From positions 2,969,758 to 3,033,757 of the forward strand of contig NZ_CTDZ01000009.1 of assembly GCF_001375555.1 (NCBI RefSeq): a DNA stretch of 64,000 nucleotides, read 5' to 3'. Of the stretch, positions 52,930-61,003 are shown one piece after another. The notes beneath the pieces were generated by a model that searched no databases, was not told the DNA's origin, and saw nothing but the letters and a program-made list of their open reading frames with translations. Source of the DNA: Numidum massiliense. GTDB lineage: Bacteria; Bacillota; Bacilli; Thermoactinomycetales; Novibacillaceae. How positions within the stretch are numbered: position 1 is the stretch's first letter; each line of letters opens with the position of its first letter. The translations under genes and the position numbers were made by a program.

Positions 52930-54291
52930 TTAGCCTAACTTAGTTTGCACCCCTAGTTCGGTTTGAACCACGCGGGCAATGCTGTTCACGTACCGTTCCA
53001 GGTCGTGCGCATTCGGTCCTTCCGCCATGACGCGGATGAGTGGCTCCGTTCCCGACGGGCGCACGAGGACACGTCCTTCCGCGCCTAGTTCTGCCTCCAC
53101 AGCCTCAATCGCGGTGCGGATCGTTGTGTTTTGTTCCCAGCCGTCCTTCTCCCCGACATGGACGTTTATCATTAATTGCGGATACTTCTGCATCGACTCG
53201 GTTAAGCGACCGAGTGAGCGCTGCTTCGCTTGGATGACGTTAACGAGTTGTAATGCGGTCAATAAGCCGTCGCCGGTCGTACTATAGTCGAGGAAAACGA
53301 TGTGTCCAGACTGTTCGCCACCTAAGTTGTACCCGTGCATGCGCATTTTTTCCATCACGTAACGATCGCCGACGCGTGTTTGTACGGTGTGAATGTTTCG
53401 CTTCTCCGTCGCTTTGTACAGTCCGATGTTACTCATGACTGTTGTTACTAACGTGTCTTGCGCTAAGCGCCCGTGCTCTTTTAAGTAGGCGGCGAGAATG
53501 TACATGATGTAATCGCCATCGACGACGTTGCCATTTTCGTCGACTGCGATGAGCCGATCGGCATCGCCGTCAAAAGCGAGGCCGAGGTCAGCCCCTTCCT
53601 GAACAACGCGATACTGTAACTGTTCCGGGTGTGTCGATCCGCAGTTGGCGTTAATGTTTACGCCGTTAGGGTCTCCCCCGATGACAATCACTTCGGCTCC
53701 TAATTGTTGAAAGAGGCGTGGTCCGATGTACGACGCTGCACCGTGCGCACAGTCGAGGACGATTTTCAAACCGTCAAAGCGGTGAATGATCGTTTGATTG
53801 AGATGCGCCGTATACGACTGCAACAAATCTGGCCGTACGGTGAGTGTCCCGACGCGATCGCCGACGGGACGCGGCAGTCGATCGTCTGCATCGATTAACG
53901 CCTCGATCTCCGCCTCCGTCTCATCGGACAATTTAAACCCGCTTTGTCCAAAAAACTTAATCCCGTTATCTGCCACTGGATTGTGGGAGGCGGAAATCAT
54001 GACGCCGGCGTTAGCCTCAACGTGCTTCGTTAAAAAAGCGACGCCCGGTGTCGTCACGACGCCGAGTTGAATGACGTCCGCCCCGATTGATAGCATGCCG
54101 GCAACGAGTGCCGCTTCGAGCATGTGACCCGAAATGCGCGTGTCGCGGCCGACGACGATTTGCGGCCGTTCCGCACGTTTCGTAAGGACGTACGCACCTG
54201 CTCGTCCGAGTTTGTAGGCAAGTTCCGCAGTTAACTCTTCATTCGCAATCCCGCGTATTCCATCTGTTCCAAAGTATTTCCCCACTCGCAT
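52930..54291 (-). CDS. glmM: Phosphoglucosamine mutase
   Basis: A 453-residue enzyme that interconverts glucosamine-6- and -1-phosphate for cell-wall precursor synthesis. GKYFGTDGIRGIAN at the N-terminus, VMISASHNPVADNGIKFF with the phosphorylated serine, DGDADRLIAVDENG (Mg site), GGEQSGHIVFLDY (sugar site) and VRPSGTEPLIRVMAEG (phosphate site) are all present. Length matches. Third gene of cdaA-cdaR-glmM, 16 bases after cdaR; GlmM is known to bind and restrain CdaA in several Gram-positive bacteria. Confidence 0.96.
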   Translation of the reverse strand: MRVGKYFGTDGIRGIANEELTAELAYKLGRAGAYVLTKRAERPQIVVGRDTRISGHMLEAALVAGMLSIGADVIQLGVVTTPGVAFLTKHVEANAGVMISASHNPVADNGIKFFGQSGFKLSDETEAEIEALIDADDRLPRPVGDRVGTLTVRPDLLQSYTAHLNQTIIHRFDGLKIVLDCAHGAASYIGPRLFQQLGAEVIVIGGDPNGVNINANCGSTHPEQLQYRVVQEGADLGLAFDGDADRLIAVDENGNVVDGDYIMYILAAYLKEHGRLAQDTLVTTVMSNIGLYKATEKRNIHTVQTRVGDRYVMEKMRMHGYNLGGEQSGHIVFLDYSTTGDGLLTALQLVNVIQAKQRSLGRLTESMQKYPQLMINVHVGEKDGWEQNTTIRTAIEAVEAELGAEGRVLVRPSGTEPLIRVMAEGPNAHDLERYVNSIARVVQTELGVQTKLG

Positions 54292-54307
54292 TGCTCCCCC
54301 TAATCAC

Positions 54308-55519
54308 TTATCGTTTATCTTTTAATTCAATCTCTACCGTTTCCGGTGGATCGATGACTTTGATGTAAGCCGGTAAATTCCAATGGATGTTTACCTTATG
54401 CTTTCCTGGACGAAAGTTAGAAACGTTAATGACCGGCTGGATCTCGCGTTTCGTCAAACTGCCCATGCGCGTCGCTGAACCGGCGACGACGACAGAAACA
54501 GTGTCGTCATCGACAAAACGAACTTTCCACCCTTCCGGCATCCCGTTGACGCCGAACGACAAGTCTTTAAACGTCCGCTTCTTCGACCGGACAATCTCGA
54601 CTTCGATGCGCACCGTTTTCGGATCTACTTTGTCAACCCCTTTAATTAACGGGATTGGCAGCTCAAACGTTCGATCCTTCGTAACGTCCGATAAATCGAG
54701 GGCGGGACCGCGGTACACTTCTAACCCGTCAATGATGTCCTTCTTTCCAAAGACCGTCACTTTCTCCTCACTCATCGTTACTTTTTCCACACTGTACCCA
54801 TCTGGCGGCAGTTTATCAATCTCTGGCCGGAGTGGTATTTCCTTGGTTGGACTCGTGATCGGTACTTCGACATCGGCAACCGGTTCGCTAATTTCCACAT
54901 CCTCCATCGCCGTCCCCGCTTCGTTGACGGCCTTTAACTGGACACTCTGTTTCACCGACTTCGTATCTTCGCTCAGTTTCACCGTCGCTTTGACGAAAGC
55001 GACATTTTTTAAACGACTTTCACTGGCACGAACGAGCACTTTTTGCGGCGTAACGACCGGGGTGCCGACACTATACCCTTCTGCAGGCTTGCCGACGACT
55101 TCGACATCGACACTCATCTCTTTTTGTTGCTTTTCTTCAAGCACGACGCGAACAGTCGAAGGGTCGGTTACGTAATCGGCACCTTGCGGCAGCCCTTCAA
55201 CTTTTACAGGCACGTTGCGGTGCACGCCCGCATCCAGATCTTTTAAATCGACGTATGCCCGGTAATTGCCGGCAACGACGCGATTGAGAATAAAGTTGGA
55301 GCCGCGCAACGTTAAGTTAACCGTCTGCGGTATATCGGCGACGACTAGGTTGTCGTTGTTTAATTGGGGTTCGAGGGAGACGTCGCGAATAATTGTACTT
55401 GCAGTCTTGTTATCTTTGGCGATGCCGAGCGCAGAATCGTTGACGACGATATAGAGCAAAACAGCTAAAATGACGGACATTATTTTGACGAATGCGTTAC
55501 TCCGCAGCCATTTGTCCAT
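54308..55519 (-). CDS. cdaR: YbbR-domain protein, CdaR regulator of c-di-AMP synthesis
   Basis: 403 residues. One N-terminal membrane anchor (SVILAVLLYIVVNDSALGIA) followed by about four YbbR repeats outside the cell (for example PQTVNLTLRGSNFILN to DLDAGVHRNVPVKVEGLPQG). CdaR interacts with CdaA in the membrane. The start overlaps the cdaA end by 23 bases and has GGAGGGG six bases upstream. Confidence 0.93.
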   Translation of the reverse strand: MDKWLRSNAFVKIMSVILAVLLYIVVNDSALGIAKDNKTASTIIRDVSLEPQLNNDNLVVADIPQTVNLTLRGSNFILNRVVAGNYRAYVDLKDLDAGVHRNVPVKVEGLPQGADYVTDPSTVRVVLEEKQQKEMSVDVEVVGKPAEGYSVGTPVVTPQKVLVRASESRLKNVAFVKATVKLSEDTKSVKQSVQLKAVNEAGTAMEDVEISEPVADVEVPITSPTKEIPLRPEIDKLPPDGYSVEKVTMSEEKVTVFGKKDIIDGLEVYRGPALDLSDVTKDRTFELPIPLIKGVDKVDPKTVRIEVEIVRSKKRTFKDLSFGVNGMPEGWKVRFVDDDTVSVVVAGSATRMGSLTKREIQPVINVSNFRPGKHKVNIHWNLPAYIKVIDPPETVEIELKDKR

Positions 55520-56327
55520 TGTCGTCCCCTCCTTTTTTCCGCCAGAACCAATTGCTCTGAGACGGCCTTAGCTCGCTATACAACTTGGCAATTAATGATT
55601 CTTCCGATAAATCGCGAATGATATCGCCATCCATCGCGATCGACACTTGTCCTGTCTCTTCCGATACCATGACCGAAATGCAGTCAGACACTTCGCTAAT
55701 GCCGATCCCCGCGCGGTGACGCGTCCCAAGCTCTTTACTTATAAACGGATTTTCCGTAAGGGGCAAATAAGAACCAGCGGCCATAATTTTATCTTCGCGA
55801 ATGATGACTGCGCCGTCGTGAAGGGGCGTGTTCGGGATAAAAATGTTAATGATTAGTTCCGAGCTAATGGCGGCATTCATAATAATACCGGTCTCCATAT
55901 AGTCCGTCACACCCGTTTCACGTTCCAAAACGATCAAGGCCCCAATGCGCCGCTTTGATAAATAACTGATTCCCTTTACAATTTCTCCAATTTGTTTCGT
56001 CACGCGCTGCTCGGCGAACGTATTGCCCCGGTTAAATAGCAACTTGCCACGCCCGAGTTGTTCGAGTGCACGCCGCAGTTCCGGTTGAAAGATGATGAGA
56101 ATGACGAGCACCCCGAAGGTGAACACTTGTTCCATCATCCAGCGCAACGTTTGCAAGTTAAAATACGTACTAACGAACCACGCGAGTACGATGACGATGA
56201 TCCCTTTTAATAACTGTACAGCCCGTGTGCCACGCACGAGCATTAACAATTTGTAAATGACAAAACTAACGATGGCAATATCGACGATGACGTATAAATA
56301 GTCCGTCATTCCTGCGAGCCACTTCAT
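55497..56327 (-). CDS. cdaA: Diadenylate cyclase CdaA
   Basis: A 276-residue membrane-bound cyclase that joins two ATP into c-di-AMP. Three N-terminal membrane segments, then the DAC domain with NTPLHDGAVII (DGA motif) and GTRHRAGIGISE (RHR motif). First gene of cdaA-cdaR-glmM. The 200 bases before it separate it from rsiW and include a hairpin at the rsiW stop. Confidence 0.96.
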   Translation of the reverse strand: MKWLAGMTDYLYVIVDIAIVSFVIYKLLMLVRGTRAVQLLKGIIVIVLAWFVSTYFNLQTLRWMMEQVFTFGVLVILIIFQPELRRALEQLGRGKLLFNRGNTFAEQRVTKQIGEIVKGISYLSKRRIGALIVLERETGVTDYMETGIIMNAAISSELIINIFIPNTPLHDGAVIIREDKIMAAGSYLPLTENPFISKELGTRHRAGIGISEVSDCISVMVSEETGQVSIAMDGDIIRDLSEESLIAKLYSELRPSQSNWFWRKKGGDDNGQMAAE

Positions 56328-56504
56328 GAAAAATCCCCCGTTTTTAAACCGACCTACGCCCTTTTTATTTTTTTAAAGATGAGGGCTGTTATTTGTTTAT
56401 GTTACAGCTTGTCAGTTTATCTCTATTTCATTAGCGTGTACCCGTGCGCTTTTTTTAAGCTGTATGCCTTGTTTATAGCTTACTAAAGTCTTATAAAGTA
56501 AGCA

Positions 56505-56527
56505 ACGGGGAACCGATTGGTCCCCGT
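56505..56527 (-). terminator. Hairpin at the rsiW stop codon
   Basis: ACGGGGACC/GGTTCCCCGT with a 4-base loop, reaching into the rsiW stop codon; only a T-rich, not pure T, stretch follows. It may partly end sigW-rsiW transcripts before cdaA. Confidence 0.45.
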
Positions 56528-57384
56528 CATTGGAATAATTTACTAAAAAACTGAGCTGTTTCAAACCAAATCCAATCGACAATACGATCGATTTGTTCGT
56601 TTTTTCCGTATATGTTTGCCGTCGACGCCAAGAAGACTTCCCCGTCCACGGCGACGACGTCACCTGTTACCTCCCCGTACACTTCGACTTTACCGCCGTT
56701 AACGACTAGGTCGCCCTCGACGACCTCACCTTCTTTAACGCGTACAACTTGTTTTTCGTTGTCAAATTCGATCGCCGCTAAATTTTTCGGAGAAGTTGTC
56801 ACTGAGAACTTCCCTTGCGACTGCCACGCGGACGAGACGAGACTCGCACCCATCAGTATGAAGAACAGCGCTGCCGCGACGAGGAACGGGTGCTTACGCA
56901 AGCGGTCTGACCAACCGGCCCCACGTTTCTGCTGTGGCGGGCGGGGCTGATGCCGCGGATCCTTGTTTGCCACTCGCTCGGATGCCGGTCGCGCGTCATC
57001 GCTACTGGCCACGTCGCGCATAAAGGGGCGCTGTCGTTCCTCGCTCCCTGTTTGTTCGCCTGTCTCCGGCTTCGCTCTCCTCGCTCGCTCGCCTTCGCGG
57101 TGTTGAAGCCCCTCTCCCGCTGTCGGCAGAGGTTGCGCGTATTGCGGTGATCCTTCGGCCGCGGCTTGGCGCGGTAATTTCCGCAGTAGTTTTGCGGTAA
57201 AATCGGCGGGCGCCGCGACCGCACCGTCAGCAGCCAGCAAAGTCTCTGTACGGTCAAATTGTTGAAACAACTGACGACAGTGCGCACATTCCCGTAGGTG
57301 TTCCCTCAATTCGTTCTGTTCGTCTTCCGGCGCATCGCTATCAAAATAGTCGTGCATATGTGAACGGCTCGTATGGCAATCCAC
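56527..57384 (-). CDS. rsiW: Anti-sigma-W factor RsiW-like, with enlarged extracellular region
   Basis: 285 residues. The N-terminal zinc anti-sigma domain shows the His and Cys pair in NELREHLRECAHCRQLFQQ. A polar linker of about 100 residues rich in Arg, Glu, Gln and Pro follows, then one membrane segment (PFLVAAALFFILMGASLVSS), and an outer part with GEVVEGDLVVNGGKVEVYGE, VTGDVVAVDGEVFL, a bactofilin-like beta repeat. B. subtilis RsiW is about 208 residues, so linker and outer part are enlarged. GTG start at 57384 fits AAGGAG; the earlier ATG has no site. Confidence 0.85.
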   Translation of the reverse strand: MDCHTSRSHMHDYFDSDAPEDEQNELREHLRECAHCRQLFQQFDRTETLLAADGAVAAPADFTAKLLRKLPRQAAAEGSPQYAQPLPTAGEGLQHREGERARRAKPETGEQTGSEERQRPFMRDVASSDDARPASERVANKDPRHQPRPPQQKRGAGWSDRLRKHPFLVAAALFFILMGASLVSSAWQSQGKFSVTTSPKNLAAIEFDNEKQVVRVKEGEVVEGDLVVNGGKVEVYGEVTGDVVAVDGEVFLASTANIYGKNEQIDRIVDWIWFETAQFFSKLFQ

Positions 57385-57435
57385 AATCGGCCACTCCTTC
57401 CTGCTCATTAAGGTCGTCATAACGAGATCGCAGAC

Positions 57436-58008
57436 CTATAAAGACCCTAGAACTTTGCGCAGTGATTCCCTTGCCCGGTGGACACGCGTTTTTACCGTCG
57501 ACACGGGCAGCGACAGTACTTCACCAATTTCGGCTAAGGTCATGTCATGAAAATAGCGTAAAACGATGGCCGCTTTGTAATGGGCAGGTAATTCCTCGAT
57601 CGCGTCCTTAACTTTTGTCCTCAGTTCTAACGACATTAACGATTCCTCCGGTGTCGGTTCACTACTTTCTTGACGACTGTACCAATCCTCCCCGTCATCG
57701 TCCCCTATTGAATCATCTAATGAATAGTGGGCTTTTCTCTTGCGGATGTGGTCAATACATAAATTAGTAGCTATCCGATAAATCCAGGTAGAAAACTTTC
57801 GCTGTGGATCAAACCGATCTAAGTTCTTATAGACCCTAAGAAACGTCTCTTGGGCAATTTCCTCAGCGTCTTGAGCTGAACGCAACATGCGCAAACTCAA
57901 GTAATATATTTTGTCCTTGTACTGTTCGACGATGCCGATAAAAGCCGTTTCATCACCGTCCACCGCTCGTTGAATAAGGAGGGCTTCCAGCTTATTCTCT
58001 TCTTGCAT
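57436..58008 (-). CDS. sigW: ECF RNA polymerase sigma factor SigW
   Basis: A 190-residue ECF sigma factor. Region 2: IVEQYKDKIYYLSLRMLRSA, EEIAQETFLRVYKNLDRFD, RKFSTWIYRIATNLCIDHIRK; region 4: VLRYFHDMTLAEIGEVLSLP and STVKTRVHRARESLRK. It directs the envelope-stress regulon and is held by RsiW, encoded 51 bases downstream. The perfect SigW promoter upstream shows autoregulation. Confidence 0.94.
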   Translation of the reverse strand: MQEENKLEALLIQRAVDGDETAFIGIVEQYKDKIYYLSLRMLRSAQDAEEIAQETFLRVYKNLDRFDPQRKFSTWIYRIATNLCIDHIRKRKAHYSLDDSIGDDDGEDWYSRQESSEPTPEESLMSLELRTKVKDAIEELPAHYKAAIVLRYFHDMTLAEIGEVLSLPVSTVKTRVHRARESLRKVLGSL

Positions 58009-58033
58009 CTAACTCATGACCTCCGCTGTATGC

Positions 58034-58070
58034 GGGATCGCAAATTTACGCGCGTAGGCTTAATTTGCGA
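58034..58070. repeat. Perfect 11-bp inverted repeat in the sigW leader
   Basis: GATCGCAAATT and AATTTGCGATC enclose 15 bases. On the minus strand it begins about five bases after the predicted SigW-dependent transcription start and ends about 13 bases before the GGAGG of sigW, filling most of the leader. Confidence 0.6.
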
Positions 58071-58082
58071 TCTCTTAATATA

Positions 58083-58108
58083 TACGAAGCGCTAAGCATA
58101 CGGTTTCA
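58083..58108 (-). promoter_or_regulatory. SigW-type promoter of sigW-rsiW
   Basis: On the minus strand TGAAAC (58103-58108) and CGTA (58083-58086) are exactly 16 bases apart, a perfect match to the SigW consensus, 75 bases before sigW. Confidence 0.88.
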
Positions 58109-58127
58109 CCTTATTTGTGTAACTTTT

Positions 58128-59027
58128 TTACAAAACTGTTTCCCCGAAAATAGAGCCGAGTAAAGCAACAGCCGTGCGCGCCGTTTTATTTTCCACGTCG
58201 AGAATCGGATTGACTTCGACGACTTCGACAGATGTCAGTATGTCCGCCTGGGCGATCATTTCCATCGCGAGATGGGACTCGCGGTATGTCACGCCACCCG
58301 CTACCGGTGTCCCTACGCCTGGCGCTTCGAGCGGGTCGATCCCGTCGACATCGAGGCTAAGGTGCACTGCCTCGGTGCCGTCCGTGACGATGTTTAGCGC
58401 CTCTTCCATGACAGTGGCCATCCCGAGGCGATCGATTTCGTGCATCGTAAACACGTGGATTCCTTGTTCGCGAATAAGCGCCTTTTCCCCCGCATCTAAC
58501 GAGCGCGCCCCGATAATGACGATGTTGTCTGCCGCTATTTTTTGCCCTTCCCGCCCACAAGATGTCAACCGCGGGTGCCCCAATCCTAAACTAACCGCGA
58601 GCGGCATGCCGTGAATATTACCAGAAGGGGACGTTTCCGCCGTATTCAAGTCACCGTGTGCATCGAACCAAATGACGCCCGTTTTTTTTCCCGCTGCCGT
58701 GATGCCAGCGATCGTCCCGATGGCAATACTGTGGTCGCCCCCGATGACTAGCGGAGAACGCCCTCTTTGAACGACATCGGCGACCGTCTCGGCCAATTGT
58801 TCGTTGACCGTGGCTACTTCGTTCAAATATTTTAGTTGATGGTCCCCGATCACGTGCGACTCCGGTGTGGGAACTGGTAAATTGCCGAGATCCTCCACGT
58901 CGTATCCGAGTGCCTCTAGTTTATCGTTAAGGTGAGCATAGCGAATCGCACTCGGGCCCATGTCGACTCCACGCCTTCCCGCTCCGAGATCTAACGGCAC
59001 ACCGATAATCGATACTTGTTCTTCCAT
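58128..59027 (-). CDS. rocF: Arginase
   Basis: A 299-residue manganese enzyme splitting arginine into ornithine and urea. The metal motifs are IGGDHSIAIGT, WFDAHGDLNTAETS and SLDVDGIDPLEAPGVGTPV; EVNPILDVENKTART closes the protein. VPLDLGAGRRGVDMGPSAIRY at the N-terminus and the length fit arginase rather than agmatinase. GGAGG lies nine bases upstream of the ATG. Monocistronic beside sigW. Confidence 0.94.
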   Translation of the reverse strand: MEEQVSIIGVPLDLGAGRRGVDMGPSAIRYAHLNDKLEALGYDVEDLGNLPVPTPESHVIGDHQLKYLNEVATVNEQLAETVADVVQRGRSPLVIGGDHSIAIGTIAGITAAGKKTGVIWFDAHGDLNTAETSPSGNIHGMPLAVSLGLGHPRLTSCGREGQKIAADNIVIIGARSLDAGEKALIREQGIHVFTMHEIDRLGMATVMEEALNIVTDGTEAVHLSLDVDGIDPLEAPGVGTPVAGGVTYRESHLAMEMIAQADILTSVEVVEVNPILDVENKTARTAVALLGSIFGETVL

Positions 59028-59129
59028 ATATATACCCTCCTACCTTTATTTCCTACCTTTATGTACGTCTTCAATGAGCTTGTCCTGATGGGTGCTCACA
59101 CGGAACGAATGTTCATCGTCACCTGTATG

Positions 59130-59150
59130 ACTCAAATAAAACCGTTGAGT
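59130..59150. repeat. Dyad upstream of rocF, possible operator
   Basis: ACTCAA-N9-TTGAGT, about 105 bases before rocF. The 504-base stretch 59028-59531 is otherwise AT-rich without a clear gene; besides this dyad it holds a weak SigG-like promoter for the spore protein gene. Confidence 0.3.
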
Positions 59151-59433
59151 AGTAACTTTTTCCCTTTTTGAATGCAAGGCGTTAGAAACGCTTACTACGC
59201 GTTAATGTCGTCTTCTGTCTGTTGGCATTGTTTACTGCACGTTAATGATGTGGCGGACACCCCGACTGCAAGGCACCAACGTGCGTGCTATGTAGTTATT
59301 ATACCGAAAAAATGCCCGTTATGTTGTCGATTCGTGGGTCTAAAGTTAAGGGCGCCAATTTAGCGGGAAGTGGGACGAAAGTTAGTGTCTAGGAAAGTAT
59401 TCCCGAATAAATCCCGTTGTACCTATTCCATCC

Positions 59434-59462
59434 GCATGTGTTGAAACTTTCCTCACATGTTC
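59434..59462 (+). promoter_or_regulatory. Possible SigG-type promoter of the spore protein gene
   Basis: GCATG (59434-59438) and CATGTTC (59456-59462), 17 bases apart, partly match the SigG pattern GHATR and CATnHTA. The gene class (SASP) is SigG-dependent in Bacillus; the match itself is weak. Confidence 0.3.
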
Positions 59463-59531
59463 CACCCGCGAACGTCACACATTAAAAACGACGCAAACGC
59501 GTCAAATTCCTTCATCCGAGGTGACGCTAAC

Positions 59532-59729
59532 GTGGCACGCCGAAACCGTAACGAACTGCTCGTCCCTGGCGCAAGACGTTCGATGGAACGATTGAAGGAA
59601 GAGACAGCACAGGAAATGGGAATTGAACTCGGTGCCGACCAAACAGCGCGCAACAACGGCGCGGTCGGTGGGCACATGGTCAAAAATCTCATACGGTTAG
59701 GTGAAGAATCCCTCGGGAAGAAGAAGTAG
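59532..59729 (+). CDS. Small acid-soluble spore protein, alpha/beta type
   Basis: A 65-residue DNA-binding spore protein. ARRSMERLKEETAQEMGIEL contains the germination-protease site region, and GAVGGHMVKNLI the second conserved helix. Start GTG with GAGGTG eight bases upstream; an upstream ATG in frame at 59457 would add 25 unrelated residues. It shows that the organism forms endospores. It is monocistronic, and a terminator follows. Confidence 0.93.
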   Translation: MARRNRNELLVPGARRSMERLKEETAQEMGIELGADQTARNNGAVGGHMVKNLIRLGEESLGKKK

Positions 59730-59802
59730 GAAGCGGTTTCGCCGTCTGCAATGAGGGTTGATTGACAGGCGTTTCAAAAGGCGATCAAGTTTCCTCAATT
59801 TC

Positions 59803-59837
59803 AAAAAAGCCGCTCGACAACGTATCGAGCGGCTTTT
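59803..59837. terminator. Bidirectional terminator between the spore protein gene and the tRNA genes
   Basis: AAAAAAGCCGCTCGA pairs with TCGAGCGGCTTTT around a 7-base loop. It ends the minus-strand tRNA transcript ten bases past tRNA-Gly and can also serve the plus-strand spore gene. Confidence 0.88.
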
Positions 59838-59846
59838 CCTAAAATA

Positions 59847-59921
59847 TGGAGCGGAAGACGGGATTCGAACCCGCGACCCTCGCCTTGGCAAGGCGATGCT
59901 CTACCTCTGAGCCACTTCCGC
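59847..59921 (-). tRNA. tRNA-Gly (GCC)
   Basis: 75 nt with encoded CCA. The acceptor GCGGAAG pairs with CTTCCGC; the anticodon loop is TTGCCAA; the T arm contains GGTTCGAATCC. It lies three bases after tRNA-Leu in the same transcript. Confidence 0.97.
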
Positions 59922-59924
59922 GCA

Positions 59925-60007
59925 TGGTGCGGGTGAGAGGACTCGAACCTCCACGCCGAAGCGCTAGAACCTAAATCTAGTGCGTCTGCCAATTCCGCCA
60001 CACCCGC
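59925..60007 (-). tRNA. tRNA-Leu (UAG)
   Basis: 83 nt with encoded CCA and a leucine-type long variable arm. The acceptor is GCGGGTG/CACCCGC and the anticodon arm is CTAGA-TTTAGGT-TCTAG. First gene of the tRNA pair. Confidence 0.96.
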
Positions 60008-60038
60008 GTAACGGTGCGGTGTTTAATTAACAATACAT

Positions 60039-60067
60039 ATTGTACCACGTGGCGGATGGTATTGCAA
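60039..60067 (-). promoter_or_regulatory. SigA promoter of the tRNA pair
   Basis: On the minus strand TTGCAA (60062-60067) and TACAAT (60039-60044), 17 bases apart, 32 bases before tRNA-Leu. Confidence 0.75.
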
Positions 60068-60189
60068 ACATTTTTTTGGGGATGGATCGTTGTTTGACTT
60101 TAACTTCTTTTTAGACGATCTCCAGGTTCGCGAGCCCTTGGATTTGACTTTATATTGTACTCCACACTGAAACATAATTCCAAGATAAA

Positions 60190-60225
60190 AAAACCGACAG
60201 TTCCCCTAAGGATCCCATCGGTTTT
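60190..60225. terminator. Weak bidirectional terminator-like hairpin
   Basis: AAAACCGA/TCGGTTTT around a 20-base loop, in the 410-base gap 60008-60417. The gap also holds the tRNA promoter and the toxin promoter; nothing else is recognised. Confidence 0.4.
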
Positions 60226-60344
60226 GAAATGACTCCGTATAAAAAACACACGTGTTGTGTGCAGTATCAAAAAAAGGGACTATGGAGGGAAGAGCTTTTG
60301 GGGGATTTTTTCCACAAAGGTAACTATTCAAAAGTAAGTTGTGA

Positions 60345-60350
60345 TAGAAT
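60345..60350 (+). promoter_or_regulatory. Extended -10 promoter of the holin-like toxin gene
   Basis: TGATAGAAT (core 60345-60350) without a good -35. The leader of about 60 bases has CCCC-TGATGAAA-GGGG, which can hide the ribosome binding site of the toxin. Confidence 0.45.
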
Positions 60351-60417
60351 AGGGGAAGCAGTAGGTCGGCTTCTCATGGGAGGGTGGCTCATCCCCTGAT
60401 GAAAGGGGGTGAGGCGT

Positions 60418-60492
60418 ATGACAGTGTTTGAAGCGTTGACGCTCATGATTGCGTTCGGCACTTTGGTTTATATGCTGTCAAGACGCAAATAG
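60418..60492 (+). CDS. Putative holin-like toxin peptide (type I toxin)
   Basis: A 24-residue peptide: short start MTVFEALTLM, one membrane segment (LTLMIAFGTLVYML) and a basic end SRRK. This is the pattern of the small holin-like toxin family (Hol_Tox) found in Bacillota. GGGGGTGAGG precedes the ATG, partly hidden in a hairpin. A promoter on the other strand downstream points back at the gene, as in type I toxin-antitoxin loci such as txpA/ratA. The peptide would insert in the membrane. Confidence 0.8.
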   Translation: MTVFEALTLMIAFGTLVYMLSRRK

Positions 60493-60529
60493 ACCTCCCT
60501 TGAGTAGGTAGCTCAAAAAGGGAGGTCTA
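60490..60529. terminator. Hairpin overlapping the toxin stop codon
   Basis: TAGACCTCCCTT pairs with AAGGGAGGTCTA, with inner GAG/CTC pairing. It can end the antisense RNA on the minus strand or stabilise the toxin message. Confidence 0.6.
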
Positions 60530-60575
60530 CTCCTTTGTAAGAGCCGCCCCCTTTAAAGGGGTACGGTCTATTGCG

Positions 60576-60610
60576 AGACCATAGGTGTAGCAGCACCTGT
60601 GGTCTTTATT
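60576..60610 (+). terminator. Hairpin downstream of the toxin gene
   Basis: AGACCATAGGTG pairs with CACCTGTGGTCT over a 6-base loop, followed on the plus strand by TTTATTATG. Likely 3' end of the toxin message. Confidence 0.6.
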
Positions 60611-60632
60611 ATGTTACTCATCTTCTATCATC

Positions 60633-60641
60633 ATTATAACA
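60633..60641 (-). promoter_or_regulatory. Extended -10 promoter of the antisense RNA
   Basis: TGTTATAAT on the minus strand, consensus -10 with the TG extension, no strong -35. It points toward the toxin gene. Confidence 0.55.
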
Positions 60642-61003
60642 CGATTGGCAATAATGTACAGGTCTTGTTCTATGATTCCCTTTTTTTACAGAGTAGCGAT
60701 ACATTGAAGGCCTCACCGCGCATTTCCTTAAGGCGTTCATAGACGCGTCCCGAGGTATGCTTCTGTTTACGCGGAGCTTTTAAGTCGCCCCCTTGCCATT
60801 CGTCGATCGTCTCCTTGTAGGGATCCAGTTTGGATCGACGCGGTTTCCGCTTCGGAGTTTCATTCCAATCCTCCATGTCGATGTACTTTTTAATGGTTTT
60901 GAAGTCGTGTGTTGTTCGCCGCTGAATTTCTCGTAAAGATAGCCCGTATGTGTAACATTTCTCTCGAAGGGTTTTAGCAGGAATTTGGAGGGAGAATATA
61001 GAA

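Larger units (their letters stand above)
60490..60627 (-). ncRNA. Candidate antisense RNA (type I antitoxin)
   Basis: Predicted from the minus-strand promoter at 60633-60641 and the hairpin at 60490-60529. The RNA would be about 140 nt, complementary to the 3' part of the toxin message, with further stems at 60548-60562 and 60576-60605. Extent is approximate. Confidence 0.45.

Noticed and set aside
54387-55175. A 262-codon plus-strand frame opposite cdaR
   Set aside because: It is long only because cdaR codon use leaves the opposite frame open; Ser/Thr-rich product with no family and no ribosome binding site.
59220-59300. A Sigma-54 type (-24/-12) promoter for rocF
   Set aside because: TTGG...TTGCA words occur on the minus strand but the GG-to-GC spacing is eight, not ten, and they lie too far from rocF.
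59457-59531. An N-terminal extension of the spore protein
   Set aside because: The 25 extra residues are unlike any SASP; the GTG at 59532 has a proper site and the normal N-terminus.
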